Assembly (NCBI GenBank): GCA_963803755.1
Contig: CAWDNP010000011.1
Location: forward strand, 124,001-188,000
DNA length: 64,000 nucleotides
Source: CAVUPF01 sp963803755
Lineage (GTDB): Bacteria > Actinomycetota > Thermoleophilia > Solirubrobacterales > 70-9
Direction: 5' to 3'
Shown here: positions 10,501-19,466 of the stretch, piece after piece
Position numbering within the stretch: the first letter of the stretch is position 1
Layout: each line of letters opens with the position of its first letter
The notes under the pieces: generated by a model
The model's database searches: none
Told to the model about the DNA's origin: nothing
What the model saw: only the letters and a program-made list of their open reading frames with translations
Position numbers and translations under genes: made by a program

Positions 10501-11318
10501 AGCTTGGCGACCGCTCCGGGCAGATCGATCTTGTAGAGATTGCCTTCGGAGTCAACGGCGATGCCGCGGGGGGCGACCGAGCGGGGCCCGAAGTCGCCGA
10601 GTTCGGGCACAGTGGTGAAGCTAGCGCCGAGCTGGCCGGTGGGCTCGAAGCGGAACATCCGTTCGTCGACTCCGTAGACGAAGAGGTCGCCGGAATCGTC
10701 GACGGCGATGCCGGCGAGAGCGCCGAAGGCTTCAGCGGGCGAGCCAGAGAGCCGGCCGGCGGCCCCCCAGCTTGCGATCAGGTTGCCCGAGGAGTCGAAC
10801 TTGGAAACGGAGTTGTCGCCGGTGTCGCCGACGTAGACGTCGCCGGAGGAAGGGCCGGAGGAGGAGTCGACGGCGATGAAGGCGGGGGTTTCGAAGGCGC
10901 CGGGAAGCGAGCCGGCCGCGCCGGGCTGGCATTCTTCGGCGGCGTCGCAGACGTTCTGTTCTGCTTCTGGGCCGTGGCGTTCGACGGCGCCCTTGTTCAC
11001 TTCCTTGCCGAACATGAGGAGGAAGTGGCCTTCAGAGTCGAACTTCTCGACACGGTGGTTGCCGGGGTCGGTGACGTAGAGGTCGCCTTGGGAGGGGCCG
11101 GTCGAGTTATCGACGGCGACGGCGGAGGGGTCAGATAGCGGGTAGGGGTTGGGGGGGGTGGAGGCGGCGGCGCCGAAGCTGGTGGCGAACTCGTGTCTAT
11201 AGGAAGCGGCGGAGGCGGAGGCAGTGGGAAGGACGAGCGCGACGGCAAGCAAGGCCTCCAGGAGGAGGGCGCGGGCGGGACCTCGGAGGAGGGGGCGGGT
11301 GGAAGAGGGGGCGGGCAT
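7515..11318 (-). CDS. Giant secreted NHL/FN3-like/propeller protein with conventional signal peptide
   Basis: A protein of 1267 residues starting at ATG 11318. It has a normal Sec signal peptide at about residues 10-38 (ALLLEALLAVALVLPTASAS) and, unlike its downstream neighbours, no repeat-encoded extension. At least five NHL repeats follow (SDPSAVAVDNSTG...GDLYVTDPGNHRVEKFD), then two FN3-like repeats (YHYRLAIENTSGES, TYHFRLLAHSTEG), the family motif CPNEALREQSGSGSLPDCRAYELVSP, and PD40-like repeats (SPDGAHMAFITNS, VSADGADAYFSTFSQL). The C-terminus is a His/Lys/Arg-rich tail (KHHKKKHKRKTKRHHH) ending RGGKK. Paralogue of the gene at 37389-41468. The final RGGKK-stop codons contain the ribosome binding site and GTGA start of the next gene. 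Probably exported and envelope-associated; the molecular function is unknown. Confidence 0.88.
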   Translation of the reverse strand: MPAPSSTRPLLRGPARALLLEALLAVALVLPTASASAASYRHEFATSFGAAASTPPNPYPLSDPSAVAVDNSTGPSQGDLYVTDPGNHRVEKFDSEGHFLLMFGKEVNKGAVERHGPEAEQNVCDAAEECQPGAAGSLPGAFETPAFIAVDSSSGPSSGDVYVGDTGDNSVSKFDSSGNLIASWGAAGRLSGSPAEAFGALAGIAVDDSGDLFVYGVDERMFRFEPTGQLGASFTTVPELGDFGPRSVAPRGIAVDSEGNLYKIDLPGAVAKLTETGGFPDVPDCSANWPCLLDSGPENATGLAIDPNTNDLYVDQGGASISHFAANCPLYFQSAPGHYYYACAPEDEFGTEAPSHLNAAQGLAYGAHSNDLYVADAGEGAVAVFSRYEPPSLSTEEPTDLEPTSLTLHGHVDPGSRGEVTSCVFEYGYTTSYGSSLPCSPATFTAPTSVQAALSGLIQGEHYHYRLAIENTSGESLHTPDEVLAPAEPPTIESVTATELTPTSARVSASINPHGRLTSYLLEYGLTASYGEATTETVIGAGAGPVPVEIDLHNLQPRSTYHFRLLAHSTEGATATEDHSFDFYPAPCPNEALREQSGSGSLPDCRAYELVSPGNTGSTILFPSDGPSSGDATSPSRLAYTGAFGAIAGVGDPINTLGDIYVSTRTGTGWITKYVGLPANQAFLMGGPEGIEDEPDKSEQGVLANQSLSELLDWKIGESGVFDFSPTSLAPYVWDTSTGQLLGRWPTNLESVTEGEAFSGSLATSAGLTHFAFSSDLDFVRGAPSGAVYDNNTLAKTISVVSFTGAGTNLRGALPLKLSANGSHILMAKGGLCSGRQHNQPPCPPAQLYMRVNDAATYEIAPTHQVSFVGMTVDGSRVFFTSPEQLLPEDEDESVDLYMWSAEKAEHQEQPLTLISAGEAGAGNSDSCEAAWTEKCDVQPINFTTYARLQGGAGGNGVSDSSIASESGDIYFYSPQQLLGDRGVPNLENLYLYRAGELHLVTALSPAPVCTLDQGEPICSAGPVARMDVSPDGAHMAFITNSQVTPYENAGHSEMYSYEPDTGRITCDSCVPDGEPPSGDVYVNDTYASQNGLFMANDGRVFFSTEQSLVPQDTNHAEDVYEYVDGRPQLITTGTGAGLLSTLEGLIAAEAFPGLIGVSADGADAYFSTFSQLVAQDENGEILKIYDARTDGGFPVAEAPPHCPSAEECHGPGSVSPSSPLQGTATDLGATGNATPNSHPKHHKKKHKRKTKRHHHRAAHHDRGGKK

Positions 11319-11408
11319 CTTGGATTGGGCGGTGGCGTGTCAGCGGAGTGCTGTGGGGATTTGAAGGTGGCGGTGTGTTCTTCGCGGAAGTGACGTAGGG
11401 GAGGTGAT

Positions 11409-11439
11409 GGTGGCGGCCCGCCGCAGGCGGGCCGCCACC
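11409..11439 (-). terminator. Intrinsic-terminator-like hairpin downstream of the collagen-like gene
   Basis: A perfect 14-bp stem (GGTGGCGGCCCGCC with GGCGGGCCGCCACC) around a GCA loop, 14 bases past the stop of the 11453-12310 gene. No U-tract follows, which is common in high-GC Actinobacteria. It separates the collagen-like gene from the NHL gene that starts at 11318. Confidence 0.75.
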
Positions 11440-11452
11440 AGTGTGCGGTCTG

Positions 11453-12310
11453 TCAGGGCGTCGCTTCGGGGGCGGTGACTACCCAGACGCCCTCCCCCCA
11501 GGCCTTCGGTTCAACGTTGGAGAGCGTGAGCACGGCACCGCTCTTGCCAAATTCGTTGAAGCCTTCTTCCTTTTCAGGGTTACTAATCGCGTCCCCACCG
11601 CTAAACAAGGCTTTGCCGAATTCTGCGAACTGAAGCCGCTTCGTGTACAAGCAGAGGAAGCCGGGGCTGGCTTTCGGGTGTTCATAGGTTCCGCTTTCAC
11701 AATCTGTGGAGGAACCCGTACCTTCTTCTCCGACTACTTCAGCGTCACCTTCTGCTACTCCAAGGGTTTTAAGCGGAATCGGGAAAGAGATCGAGGTGAA
11801 AACCTGAGGCCCATCACCTGTTGGTGGCCCGGATTCTATTTCTGTGCCCCCACCTGGGCCGTTAAAAGCCCAGACGCCGCGCTCGGACTTGCCTTCGGGG
11901 AGGGTTTCGGTGAAGCCGGTCTGGCCGTTGCAGGCTTCGGCTTCTTCGTTACCGACCGTGAACCTGGAGCCACCCTGTTTGGCACATTCCGGTTCGCCGG
12001 GTTCGATCAATTCGACGGAGACGCTTTTACCGTTGGCGCCGTTGGTGCCGGGGGAGCCGTTGGTTCCGTTGGTGCCTGCCGAGCCAGTGGGGCCTGCCGA
12101 GCCAGTGGGGCCGGGCTTCGCGTTCGCCTTGATCAGAGCGAGAACCTGGGCCTTGGTGAGGGACTTGGCCTTGGAGGCGGTGGCGGTAAGCTGGCCAGCG
12201 GCGTAGGCACCGCCGGCGAGGGCGAAGACCAGGGCGAGGACGGCAACGATGAGACCAGCCTTGCCGAAGGGTTCGCGGAGGGCGCGGATGGGTTTGCGTA
12301 GACGTGACAT
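11453..12310 (-). CDS. Collagen-like repeat protein with N-terminal membrane anchor
   Basis: A 285-residue protein starting at ATG 12310 with AAGGAG about 10 bases upstream. The N-terminus is basic and then hydrophobic at about 17-42 (GLIVAVLALVFALAGGAYAA), a signal anchor or signal peptide. Residues about 67-95 are Gly-X-Y collagen-like repeats (GPTGSAGPTGSAGTNGTNGS). The C-terminal domain starts at EPGEPECAKQGGSRFTVG and ends GEGVWVVTAPEATP. The paralogue at 42470-43255 is nearly identical over the collagen exit and the GNEEAEACNGQTGFTETLP block. Bacterial collagen-like proteins are usually surface filaments or adhesins; that role here is inferred. A strong hairpin terminator follows. Confidence 0.85.
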   Translation of the reverse strand: MSRLRKPIRALREPFGKAGLIVAVLALVFALAGGAYAAGQLTATASKAKSLTKAQVLALIKANAKPGPTGSAGPTGSAGTNGTNGSPGTNGANGKSVSVELIEPGEPECAKQGGSRFTVGNEEAEACNGQTGFTETLPEGKSERGVWAFNGPGGGTEIESGPPTGDGPQVFTSISFPIPLKTLGVAEGDAEVVGEEGTGSSTDCESGTYEHPKASPGFLCLYTKRLQFAEFGKALFSGGDAISNPEKEEGFNEFGKSGAVLTLSNVEPKAWGEGVWVVTAPEATP

Positions 12311-12686
12311 GAGTTACATATCTCCTTGTGTAGTAACGCCCGCCGGGATGGCCCGGCCGGCCTTAGTTGATCTGGACTGCTCAATGAGGCCGACACGGGA
12401 TTGGCGGTCCGTGGCGGGTGATGCGGAATGAAGGGTGTCGGTGCACCGTCGGGCAGGGTGAGCGACGGGGGCCACTTTGCTCGAGCCCAGTGAAGGCGAG
12501 GGGCTCGAAAGGTGTCGAGGGAGGGACCGGGGGGTGGCTGAGGGTTTCAAAGAGAGACCCCGGTGCTCGAAGACGCCGTCGCTATCCACCATGCTCAGGA
12601 GGGCGGCCTGCCAGTCAAGCGCACGGTCGCCGCCGGTGGCGGTTTCCGAAGTCATTGCCCCCACTCTCATCTCCTGTCCGCGAGCC
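12311..12686. other. Intergenic region upstream of the collagen-like gene
   Basis: 376 bp between the collagen-like gene and the anchored-protein gene. It probably holds the promoter of the collagen-like gene. The possible small reading frames have no recognisable product, and I see no clear repeat or hairpin. Confidence 0.4.
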
Positions 12687-13323
12687 CTATCGCACCAGGG
12701 GGTAGACGCAGGTGTAGGCGGAGGGCACGTCAGTTTCCTGTTCCTTGGGGGGGCCCGACGCCGTCGACCACCACTGTCTCTTCGAGATGGCCTCCGCCGA
12801 CCGTGCCGTAGAGCGCGTCGGTGTACTGCTGCTGGGAGGGTTCGCTCCCGGTGCCCAGGTCGAGAATGCCCTTGGTCGAGTAGAGCTGCATCGGTGTGGG
12901 CAGGTAGCCGCCTTTGGCAGCGCAGCCTTCGGCTGCTTCTTCGAGGCTGTTGGCGACCGGGTTTGACTGCGAGTCAAAGCAGAGGCCGCGGATCAGCGTG
13001 GTGTCGGCCGGGCAGGTGGCGGCGTGGCCAGCGACCGCATTGGCGTTGGCGGCATTGGCGGCGTTGGCGGCCTGCGGCACGGTGCCGAGCGCGGAGAGTT
13101 TGATGTTTTGGCCGGTGATCGTTTCTTCGGCGATCTTGCCGCCGGAGATAGTCGCGTTGGCGATCTTTCCCCCGGTCACCGCCTTTGCCTTCAGCTGGCG
13201 CGAGCCGACGCTGTTTGGCGGAACCCTGAAGGCCGCGTAGGCGGTACCTGAGAGCGCGATAAACACGGCCACGCAAGACATCACGTTGGCGAAGGTCAGT
13301 TTGTCTTGCAGCTTTCCGATCAT
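12687..13323 (-). pseudogene. Small membrane-anchored protein with frameshift in a G7 tract
   Basis: Starts at ATG 13323 with an AAGGAG site 7 bases upstream. A hydrophobic anchor at residues about 13-31 (MSCVAVFIALSGTAYAA) belongs to a family common in Thermoleophilia. It is followed by short VTGGKIANATISGGKI-type repeats and a C-terminal domain with paired cysteines (CPADTTLIRGLCFD, GCAAKGGYLPTPMQLYS). The frame ends early at 12730 (GVGPPQGTGN). In another frame the sequence continues as KEQETDVPSAYTCVYPLVR to 12687, which looks like the natural C-terminus. The shift maps to a run of seven G at about 12747-12753. The span is one base over a multiple of three. It could be an assembly error, a real mutation or a phase-variable tract. 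Confidence 0.7.
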
Positions 13324-16300
13324 CTTTGGCTCCTTGCTCGCTTGCCTGTTTTTCGTTTTCAAGATCGTGGACTCTCTGGCCAAGCCGCTCCAACGCTCGA
13401 CCCCGTCAAGCTCGTCGTGACACACGAGAATGCGTCAAAGCACCTCACCCCCCACCCCCAGGCCTGCGATGCCCAGCCCGCCTGTGACGACGCCGTCGGG
13501 GCTTGTGGGCCCTGCGCACGCAGCGACCGTGCTTGCGGACGAAGCCCCGCTTGCACTTTTCTTCGGCGGTCGGGGATTCGTTGCCGCCGGTCCCCTTGAA
13601 GCTGCCGAGGCTGGCCGGCGAGGGCGGCTGGGAGCCGGGCCCGTGGCACTCATCGGAGGAGGCGCAGAGGGGCGGTTCGGGTACGAGGAAGAAGCCGCCG
13701 CCTTCGCGGGCGTCATAGATCTTGGTGATCGGCCCGTTGTGGTCTTGGGGGGCGAGGGTGTCGTGGGTGAAGAAGTAGACGTCGGTACCGTTGGCGCTGA
13801 CACCCAAGAGCTTTGAGTCAAGGGGGCTCTGGCCGGAGGAGATGAGGCTCGTGCAGTACCCGGTGGGGGCGCTGAAGTTGGGGCTTTCGGAATCGCAGGT
13901 GCCGGTGCCGGCGGGCTCGGACTCATAGACGTTGACTCGTTCGTCGGTATCGCGCAGTTCGAGCGGGTCGGCGCTGTTGAAGAAGACCTGCCCGGCGTCG
14001 GTGAGGCTCTGCCCGTCAGAGGCCAGGGTGGCGTCGCCTTCGGCCCCGGCGTTGGTCGGGTCGCAGGAGACGCAGGCGAGCCTTTCGGTCTGGGAGTCGT
14101 AGCGATAGACCTCGGAGTGGCCGGCGTTTTCGTAGGTTTGATCCAGCGGCCGGGTCGTGGTGAAGACGGCGAACTGGCCGCTGGGAGTGACCTGGAAGTC
14201 GGCGGTGTGGCGGGTCTGGGCTTCCTTTAGTGCGTCGAGGACCAGGGGGTCTTCGGGGGAGAGGGTGGCGATGAAGCGGGGTGGCTGGCCGGGGGCGGCG
14301 AGGTAGAGGTTGGGCTGGTCTTCGGTGCCCTTGGGGGCTTCGAGGCGCTCGGGGGAGAGGAAGTAGACCTCGCCGCTTTCGGTTGCCACTCCGCCACCGC
14401 CGCCGATCGCAACCGCTGCGCAGTCTTCTTCTGTGCCGAGGGTGTTCCAGTGCTCTGCGCCAGAGTTTTCGACCGGATCGCAAGAGCCCGAGCCGGAGGC
14501 GATCAGGTGCAGGGTGGCGCCCGATTCGGAGACTTCAGCTTCATAGAGGTTGGCGGGCGAAGGGGTGCCCGCCGGCAGCTGCTGGTCCTTGGTGGTGAAG
14601 AAGACCTCAGAGCCGTCGGCGCTCATCCCGTCAAAGAGGACCCCGTCGGTGGCGCCGGGGGTGAGTTCGATCGATTTGGCCGAGTCGTCGATGTCCATGT
14701 AGAGGCGGCTGTAGACGTTGCCGTCAACTTCAGAGACCTTCTGGCCCAAGAGGACGTGGCTGCCGTCGGCGGAGATCGCCAGCTCTGAGATGCCGTTGGA
14801 GTCGTGGTGGGCGGCGTTGCATTCGCCTTCGCCCTGCAGGCAGGGCAGCGGGCCGGTGCCGGGGGCGTTGGAGACGACGTGGGTTTCGCCCGACTTCAGG
14901 TTGCGGTCATAGATCGAGACGTTGCCGCCTTCGTTGCCGCCTGCGGCAAAGCGCGAGGTCGAACCGAAGATCAGGTGTTCTCCGTTTGCCGAGAGATCGG
15001 CGGCGATGTAGCCGTCGGGGGTGGCTGTAGGGCCCGGTTCGTAGCCGGGAGCACCCACCATGCCTTGGACGAGTTCGCCGCTTGGGAGGCGGACCGGGAT
15101 GCCGGTTTGAACGCCGCCGGGGCCAAAGCACGGCGAGCAGCCACCGGGGCCGCCGAAGGCGAAGGCATCAAGGGCCGCGTCAGCGCCGGAGGGGACCGAG
15201 GAGAAGGGCCCTGCGGCAAAGGGGTCGTTGGCGGGGACGCCGACGTATTCGGTCGACCAGCCGTTTTCTGTGCGGGTGGCGACGTAGGGGTCGACGCCGC
15301 GGTTGGTCGGGTGGTCGGTGCCGGGGATGCCGCCGTCGTGGACGCCGTAGAGGACGCGGGGGGGATTCTCGGCTTCGGGGTAGCCGGGGTAGGGGGATTG
15401 GCCGGCGATCAGGTTTGACTCGACTTCATAGCCGCCGGCGTTCTGGGCGGAGACGAGCTCATAGGCGCGGCAGTCGAGCAGCAGGGCGGCGCCGGTCTGC
15501 TGGCGGGCGAGGCCATTGGGGCAGGATTGGAGCCCGTGCTGGGTGGGGAAGGTGGTGAAGGTCGTGTCATAGCCGCCGCTGCCGAGTTCGTTGGTGGCGA
15601 TGACGCGGAAGTGGTAGGTGGTGGCGGCGCTGAGGCCGGCGATGCGGGCGCTGATCGCCTGGAAGGCGCCCTTTTCGGCGATCTTGAATTGCAGCTGGAC
15701 GTCGGAGGGCGGGACGGGGGTGCAGGGATGGGTGGCGCAGTCGGCGGGGCCGTATTCGAAGCTGTAGGTGGTGGGCAGGCCGGCCGGGTCGAGCTCTGCG
15801 TCGAGCAGGGCGCTTTCGGAGTGCACCCGGCTGGCCGACTCGCGCCTGGTGAGGGGCGCGGAGGTCTGGGTGGTGAAGGTGCGATCTGAGCCGTGGCTGG
15901 TGCCGTGGGGATTGGAGGCCACGATGCGGTAGTGGTAGGTGATCACCGGGTCAAGTTCGGTGAGGTGGAGATGGAGATGGAGCAGTTCGCTTGCATTGCC
16001 GGCGTCCCCTCCGGGGGGCAGCGCGCTGCGGTGGCCGTAGGCTTCGGTTTGGCCCCATTCGAAGTAGTAGTGGGTGTCTTGGCCCTTGGGATCGAAGGAG
16101 CCGTTTAAGGTGGCGCTTGAGGCCGTCACTTCGGTCGCGGCTTCGGTTGCCAGGTCGGGCACGTAGCTGGGGGAGAAGGCCTGGTCTTTGCCGTAGTAGA
16201 CGCCGTGGGGGGTGGTGACGGCGAGGCGGTAGTGATAGAGCGCGTTGGTGGTGAGGCCGGTGAGCTGGGCGCTTACGTCCTTGGCTTCTGAGTAGGGGGT

Positions 16301-17980
16301 GGGCGGTTCGCAGGAGACGGAGTTGGTGTATTCGGCGCTGGTGCCCCATTCGAAGGCGCAGGCGCTGACTTCCCCCCGCCCGAGCGGGTCGAGGTGGCCG
16401 TTCAGGATGGCGGAGCTTTCTTCGACTTCTGAGGCCGCTTCGGTGCTGCGCAGGGGGAAGACCGGGTCAAAGACGGCGACGTCGTGGGCTGTGGGGTTGG
16501 CTACGTAGAGGGCTTCTGAGGCGCCGTCGAGGGCGAGGCCTTCGTGGTAGGGGGATTCATGCGTGCGTTCTGCGAGATCGCCTTCGCCGAAGGAGTCGAG
16601 CGGTTCGCACTGGCCCGAACCAGGTTCGTAAGATACTACGTCGTGAAGGGGGCAGTTGAATCCGTAGTGTTCGATGCTCCTTCGTCCCGATTCGCCGAAG
16701 AGGTTATTTAGTGGATCGAGATAGAGGTCATCGGTGGCGGGATCGATGGTGAGGCCGGCAGGGTTAGTACCGCCGCCGCTGTCGAGAACACCGTCGATCA
16801 CTTCGCCGGTGTCGGAGATCTTGCTGATCCCCCCGCTCCGGGCCTGGTAGAGGTTGTCTTCGGCGTCGACCGCGAGTCCTCGCGCATAGCCGACGCGGCC
16901 GCCATTGCCGAAGTAGAATTTGCTGTGGAATTCGCCGCTCTGGGTATACCAGGATAAATACACCGAAGCGAACTCGACGAAGAGGTTGCCGCTGGGGTCG
17001 ACGGCGACGCCGTCGAGACCACCGAAGCCGGTAAGCTGACCTTTGGTGCCCCAGGCTTCGATCAAGTTCCCCGATTCGCCCCACTTGGAGAGGGTGCCGT
17101 CGCCTTCGTCGCCGACGTAGAGGTCGCCGTCGGTGTCATCGACGGCGAGGTAGTTGGGGTCTTCGAAGGCACCGGGGGTGGAAGCCGAGGCGCCCGGCTG
17201 GCATTCTTCGCCCGGTTCCTTGGTACAGAGGTCGCGCTCGGCTTGGCTGGCGCCGTGCTTGTTGACTTCCTTGCCGAACATGAGGAGAAATTCGCCTTTT
17301 TCGTTGAACTTCTCGACGCGGTGGTTATTGGGGTCGGTGACGTAGACGTCGCCGTTGGATTGATCGACGGCGACGTCGGAGGGGTTGGAGAGCGGGTAGG
17401 GGTTGGGTGGGGTGGATGAGGCGGCGCCGAAATAGCCGGCTATGGCGTGGGCGGGGGAGGCGGAGGTGGTGAAGGCCGCTTCGGGACCGGTGGTGGGGCC
17501 GTCCTGGTTTTCGGCGCTGAGGCGGAAGCGGTAGGTGGCGCCGGCGGTGAGCCCTTCGAGCTTTGCGTGGACGGAAACCGGGGTGGAGCCGGTCACTTCG
17601 GCGGCGTCGGGGTTTTCGCAGGGGACGGAGCGGCCGTAGGAGTTGGTTTGGCCGTATTCGAAGGCGCATTTGGTGAGTGCTTCGCCCTCGGGGTTGACGG
17701 TGCCGTTGAGGGTGGCAGTGGTGAAGGCGATGACGGTCGCTTGGCCGGTGGTGAGGACGGGGGCAGCGGCCGGGCCGCTGGGGCAGCGGCGAGGAGCAGG
17801 AGCGAGCAGGCAGCCACGGAGATTGCGGCGACTCGGGCGCGGAGGGAGTGCCGGCGGGAGGGGGCTCGACGACTCGGGCGCTTGGTATTGCCAGCGGGCG
17901 GCGACTCGGCGCTGGTCGCGAGGCGAGCACCAGGCGACTTGGCGTGGGCGGGGATAGGCGACTTAGCGGGGGCGGCGGGG

Positions 17981-18198
17981 CCCTTCCCCAATCCCCGAAA
18001 TTCATCAGATCGTGATCCAGACACCTGGCTCCACGACCACGCACGCCTGGATGACGCGCCTGGCACACTGCGCATCTCTGTGTCCTCGACCTTGCCCTTG
18101 GCACCACCAAGGGCTGCGGTCTGCGTCCTTGATCTGCTTGGCCAGGCGCGCCCCCAGTCATACGTCGCCGTGAAGCCAGGTGTCCAATTGGGGAAGGG
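17981..18198. repeat. Palindromic element, copy 3
   Basis: Outer ends CCCTTCCCCAAT and ATTGGGGAAGGG are perfect inverted repeats. A second arm, ACACCTGGCTCCACG, pairs with CGTGAAGCCAGGTGT with one mismatch. The core with CCTTGGCACCACCAAGG lies near 18079-18140. It sits upstream of the signal peptide of type-B copy 1. Confidence 0.75.
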
Positions 18199-18230
18199 CT
18201 GGTTTTTAGACATAAACCGACGGCTGCTCA

Positions 18231-18305
18231 GTAACAAATGCTGCACCCATCGCTCGCTGCGCAGAAGAATCACATTTCGACTGCTTGCTCGCTCGAGCTT
18301 GCGGG
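18231..18305. repeat. Dispersed non-palindromic repeat (TCGCTCGCTGCGCA type)
   Basis: A roughly 70-bp direct repeat with the pattern ACAAATGCTGC...TCGCTCGCTGCGCA, then GAATCA(G/C)ATTTCGA, then TGCTTGCTCGCTCG. Further copies lie near 3703, 4014, 29028, 33998, 34122, 41141 and 41281, all in the 5' parts of giant genes. On the minus strand several copies read RASSRNLILLRSER in the frame of the host gene. Confidence 0.65.
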
Positions 18306-18608
18306 CCTTCGCTGCCGTCGGGTCTTGCGCGAACGCCCTGGAAACCTTGAACCTCTCGACCCGCGACTTCGTCGCTAGTACGGGCGAGGTGATCGCGGGA
18401 CTGACTACGGGCGACTCGGCCGCTGGGGTGGATGGGGATGGGGGGCGCCTCTCCCCCACGCCCGGTTACGGAGCGCGGTCTGGAGAGTGCGGAGGATGTT
18501 GAGCTTGGCGCGCATCAGCGTCTCCCCTCTTCTGCCGGTGCGGCTAGATCGCGAATGGCGAGCGTGGCTGTGGCGCCCGCCAGCCGCACACGTGGAGGCT
18601 GAGAACGA

Positions 18609-18660
18609 AAAGAGCCCCAGCCGCATCATCCCGAGGGAGAGAGGCGAGCTGAGGCGTTCA
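18609..18660. repeat. Sequence shared with 56386-56441
   Basis: AAAGAGCCCCAGCCGC, a short variable part, then GGGAGAGAGGCGAGCTG. Almost the same sequence occurs at 56386-56441. The left GCCCCAGC can pair with GCTGAGGC (GCTGGGGC in the second site), so both can form a long hairpin. Each site borders a toxin/defence-type gene. Confidence 0.55.
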
Positions 18661-18680
18661 CTGGCAGAGTAGCAGCACAC

Positions 18681-19317
18681 ATGGACCCAGAGCAAATCTC
18701 GATTTGGATCTCCGAGCGGCGCTTTGCGCCTTTCTTGGAGCGAGCCGAAGGGGAGCGCGCGGTGGCCGTAGAGCTCTACCTCTGGCAAGCGCGGGTGGCT
18801 GGCGCGAGCCTGACCACACTGGCCCATTTCGAGGTCCTGCTGCGCAACGCGGTGGACCGCCAGCTCGGGGCCGAAGCGCCCGAGGCCGCCGGTGGAGGAC
18901 ACCTGGCTGCTCGATCCAGCAACGCTCAGCGCGCAGGGGATGGGAAGAGTGCGCGAGGTGTTGGGGCGCTTGGAGAGGGAGGGGTATCCCCGCGAGCGCT
19001 CGCGGATCATCGCAGGCCTGCCGTTCTCCTTTTGGAAGGGACTCTTTGCCCGGCGCTACGAGGAGCTCTGGCGGGCGCGGCTGAGAGGTGCCTTCCCCGG
19101 CGCAGGGCTGCGGCGCGAGATCCTCGAGCCGCTCACCAACCTGCATCTGTGGCGCAACCGAATCGCCCATCACGACTCGCTGCTTGACCAGAACCTCGGG
19201 CGACGGCTGGAAGAGATGGCCGGCGTCGCTAACGCAATCGACCCCGCCTGCGGCGAGTGGCTGGCGACACACACGGAGATGACGGCTCTGCTCAAGCAGC
19301 GACCAGTCGACGAGTAA
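18681..19317 (+). pseudogene. Abi-family (AbiD/F-like) protein, frameshifted
   Basis: The N-terminal part (ISIWISERRFAPFLERAEGE, ELYLWQARVAGASLTTLAHF, EVLLRNAVDRQLG) and C-terminal part (HLWRNRIAHHDSLLDQNL) match the Abi-like family. That family contains a HEPN-type R-x4-H motif, seen here as RNRIAHH. It is associated with phage abortive infection, probably by RNA cleavage. The two parts lie in different frames; the shift is near 18885-18895 (LGAEAPEA | VEDTWLLDPATL). The gene runs opposite to the surrounding giant genes and sits directly before a mazF remnant, inside the position where a type-A gene would be expected. Confidence 0.7.
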
Positions 19318-19404
19318 AGCCAGCTGACCGAGCAGCAGTGCGAGTTGACCCCGGAGCGGATGTCCGAAGTCTGCGCGGCGCTCGATGCAGCGACAGAGTG
19401 CTGA
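19318..19404 (+). pseudogene. C-terminal remnant of a MazF-family toxin
   Basis: Encodes SQLTEQQCELTPERMSEVCAALDAATEC with a stop. This is nearly identical to the C-terminus of the intact toxin at 44192-44506 (LTERQCELSPERMAEVC). The downstream bases (GGCAGGAGC...CGCGCTCGCT type) also resemble those after the intact gene. The rest of the toxin is missing and the Abi gene is in its place. Confidence 0.75.
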
Positions 19405-19466
19405 GGCAGGAGCTTCGGCACGCTCGCTGAGCCGACCGGACCTGAGGGCTCTCGAAACTAAGGAAG

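Larger units (their letters stand above)
13445..18515 (-). pseudogene. Type-B giant NHL protein, copy 1, broken near the N-terminus
   Basis: The body (17596 down to 13445) is almost identical to the copies at 19467-24056 and 29303-34345: FN3-like repeat, NHL propeller (NPSDVAVDQSNGDVYVTDP), three FN3-like repeats, CPNGLARQQTGAALLLDC motif, PD40 repeats and a CKRGFVRKHGRCV tail. The conserved leader (MRAKLNILRTLQTALRNR) starts at ATG 18515 with GAGGGGAG upstream but meets a stop near 18405. The signal-peptide frame (SVAACSLLLLAAAPAA) breaks at about 17770-17773, where one base is missing relative to the other copies (GGCCGGGCC instead of GGCCTGGGCC). Two shifts upstream of the signal-peptide junction suggest a real pseudogene, although each could be an assembly error in near-identical repeats. 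Confidence 0.75.

Noticed and set aside
472..11138. Long plus-strand open frames opposite the giant genes, for example 472-1584, 1783-2940, 7467-9035 and 9531-11138
   Set aside because: They are antisense to genes with clear NHL, FN3 and signal peptide features. Their Gly/Val/Asp-rich translations are typical of high-GC antisense frames and have no domain or ribosome site.
12314..12670. Possible small minus-strand gene between the collagen-like and anchored-protein genes
   Set aside because: No recognisable motif, no good ribosome site and Ser/Arg/Pro-rich content. Treated as intergenic.
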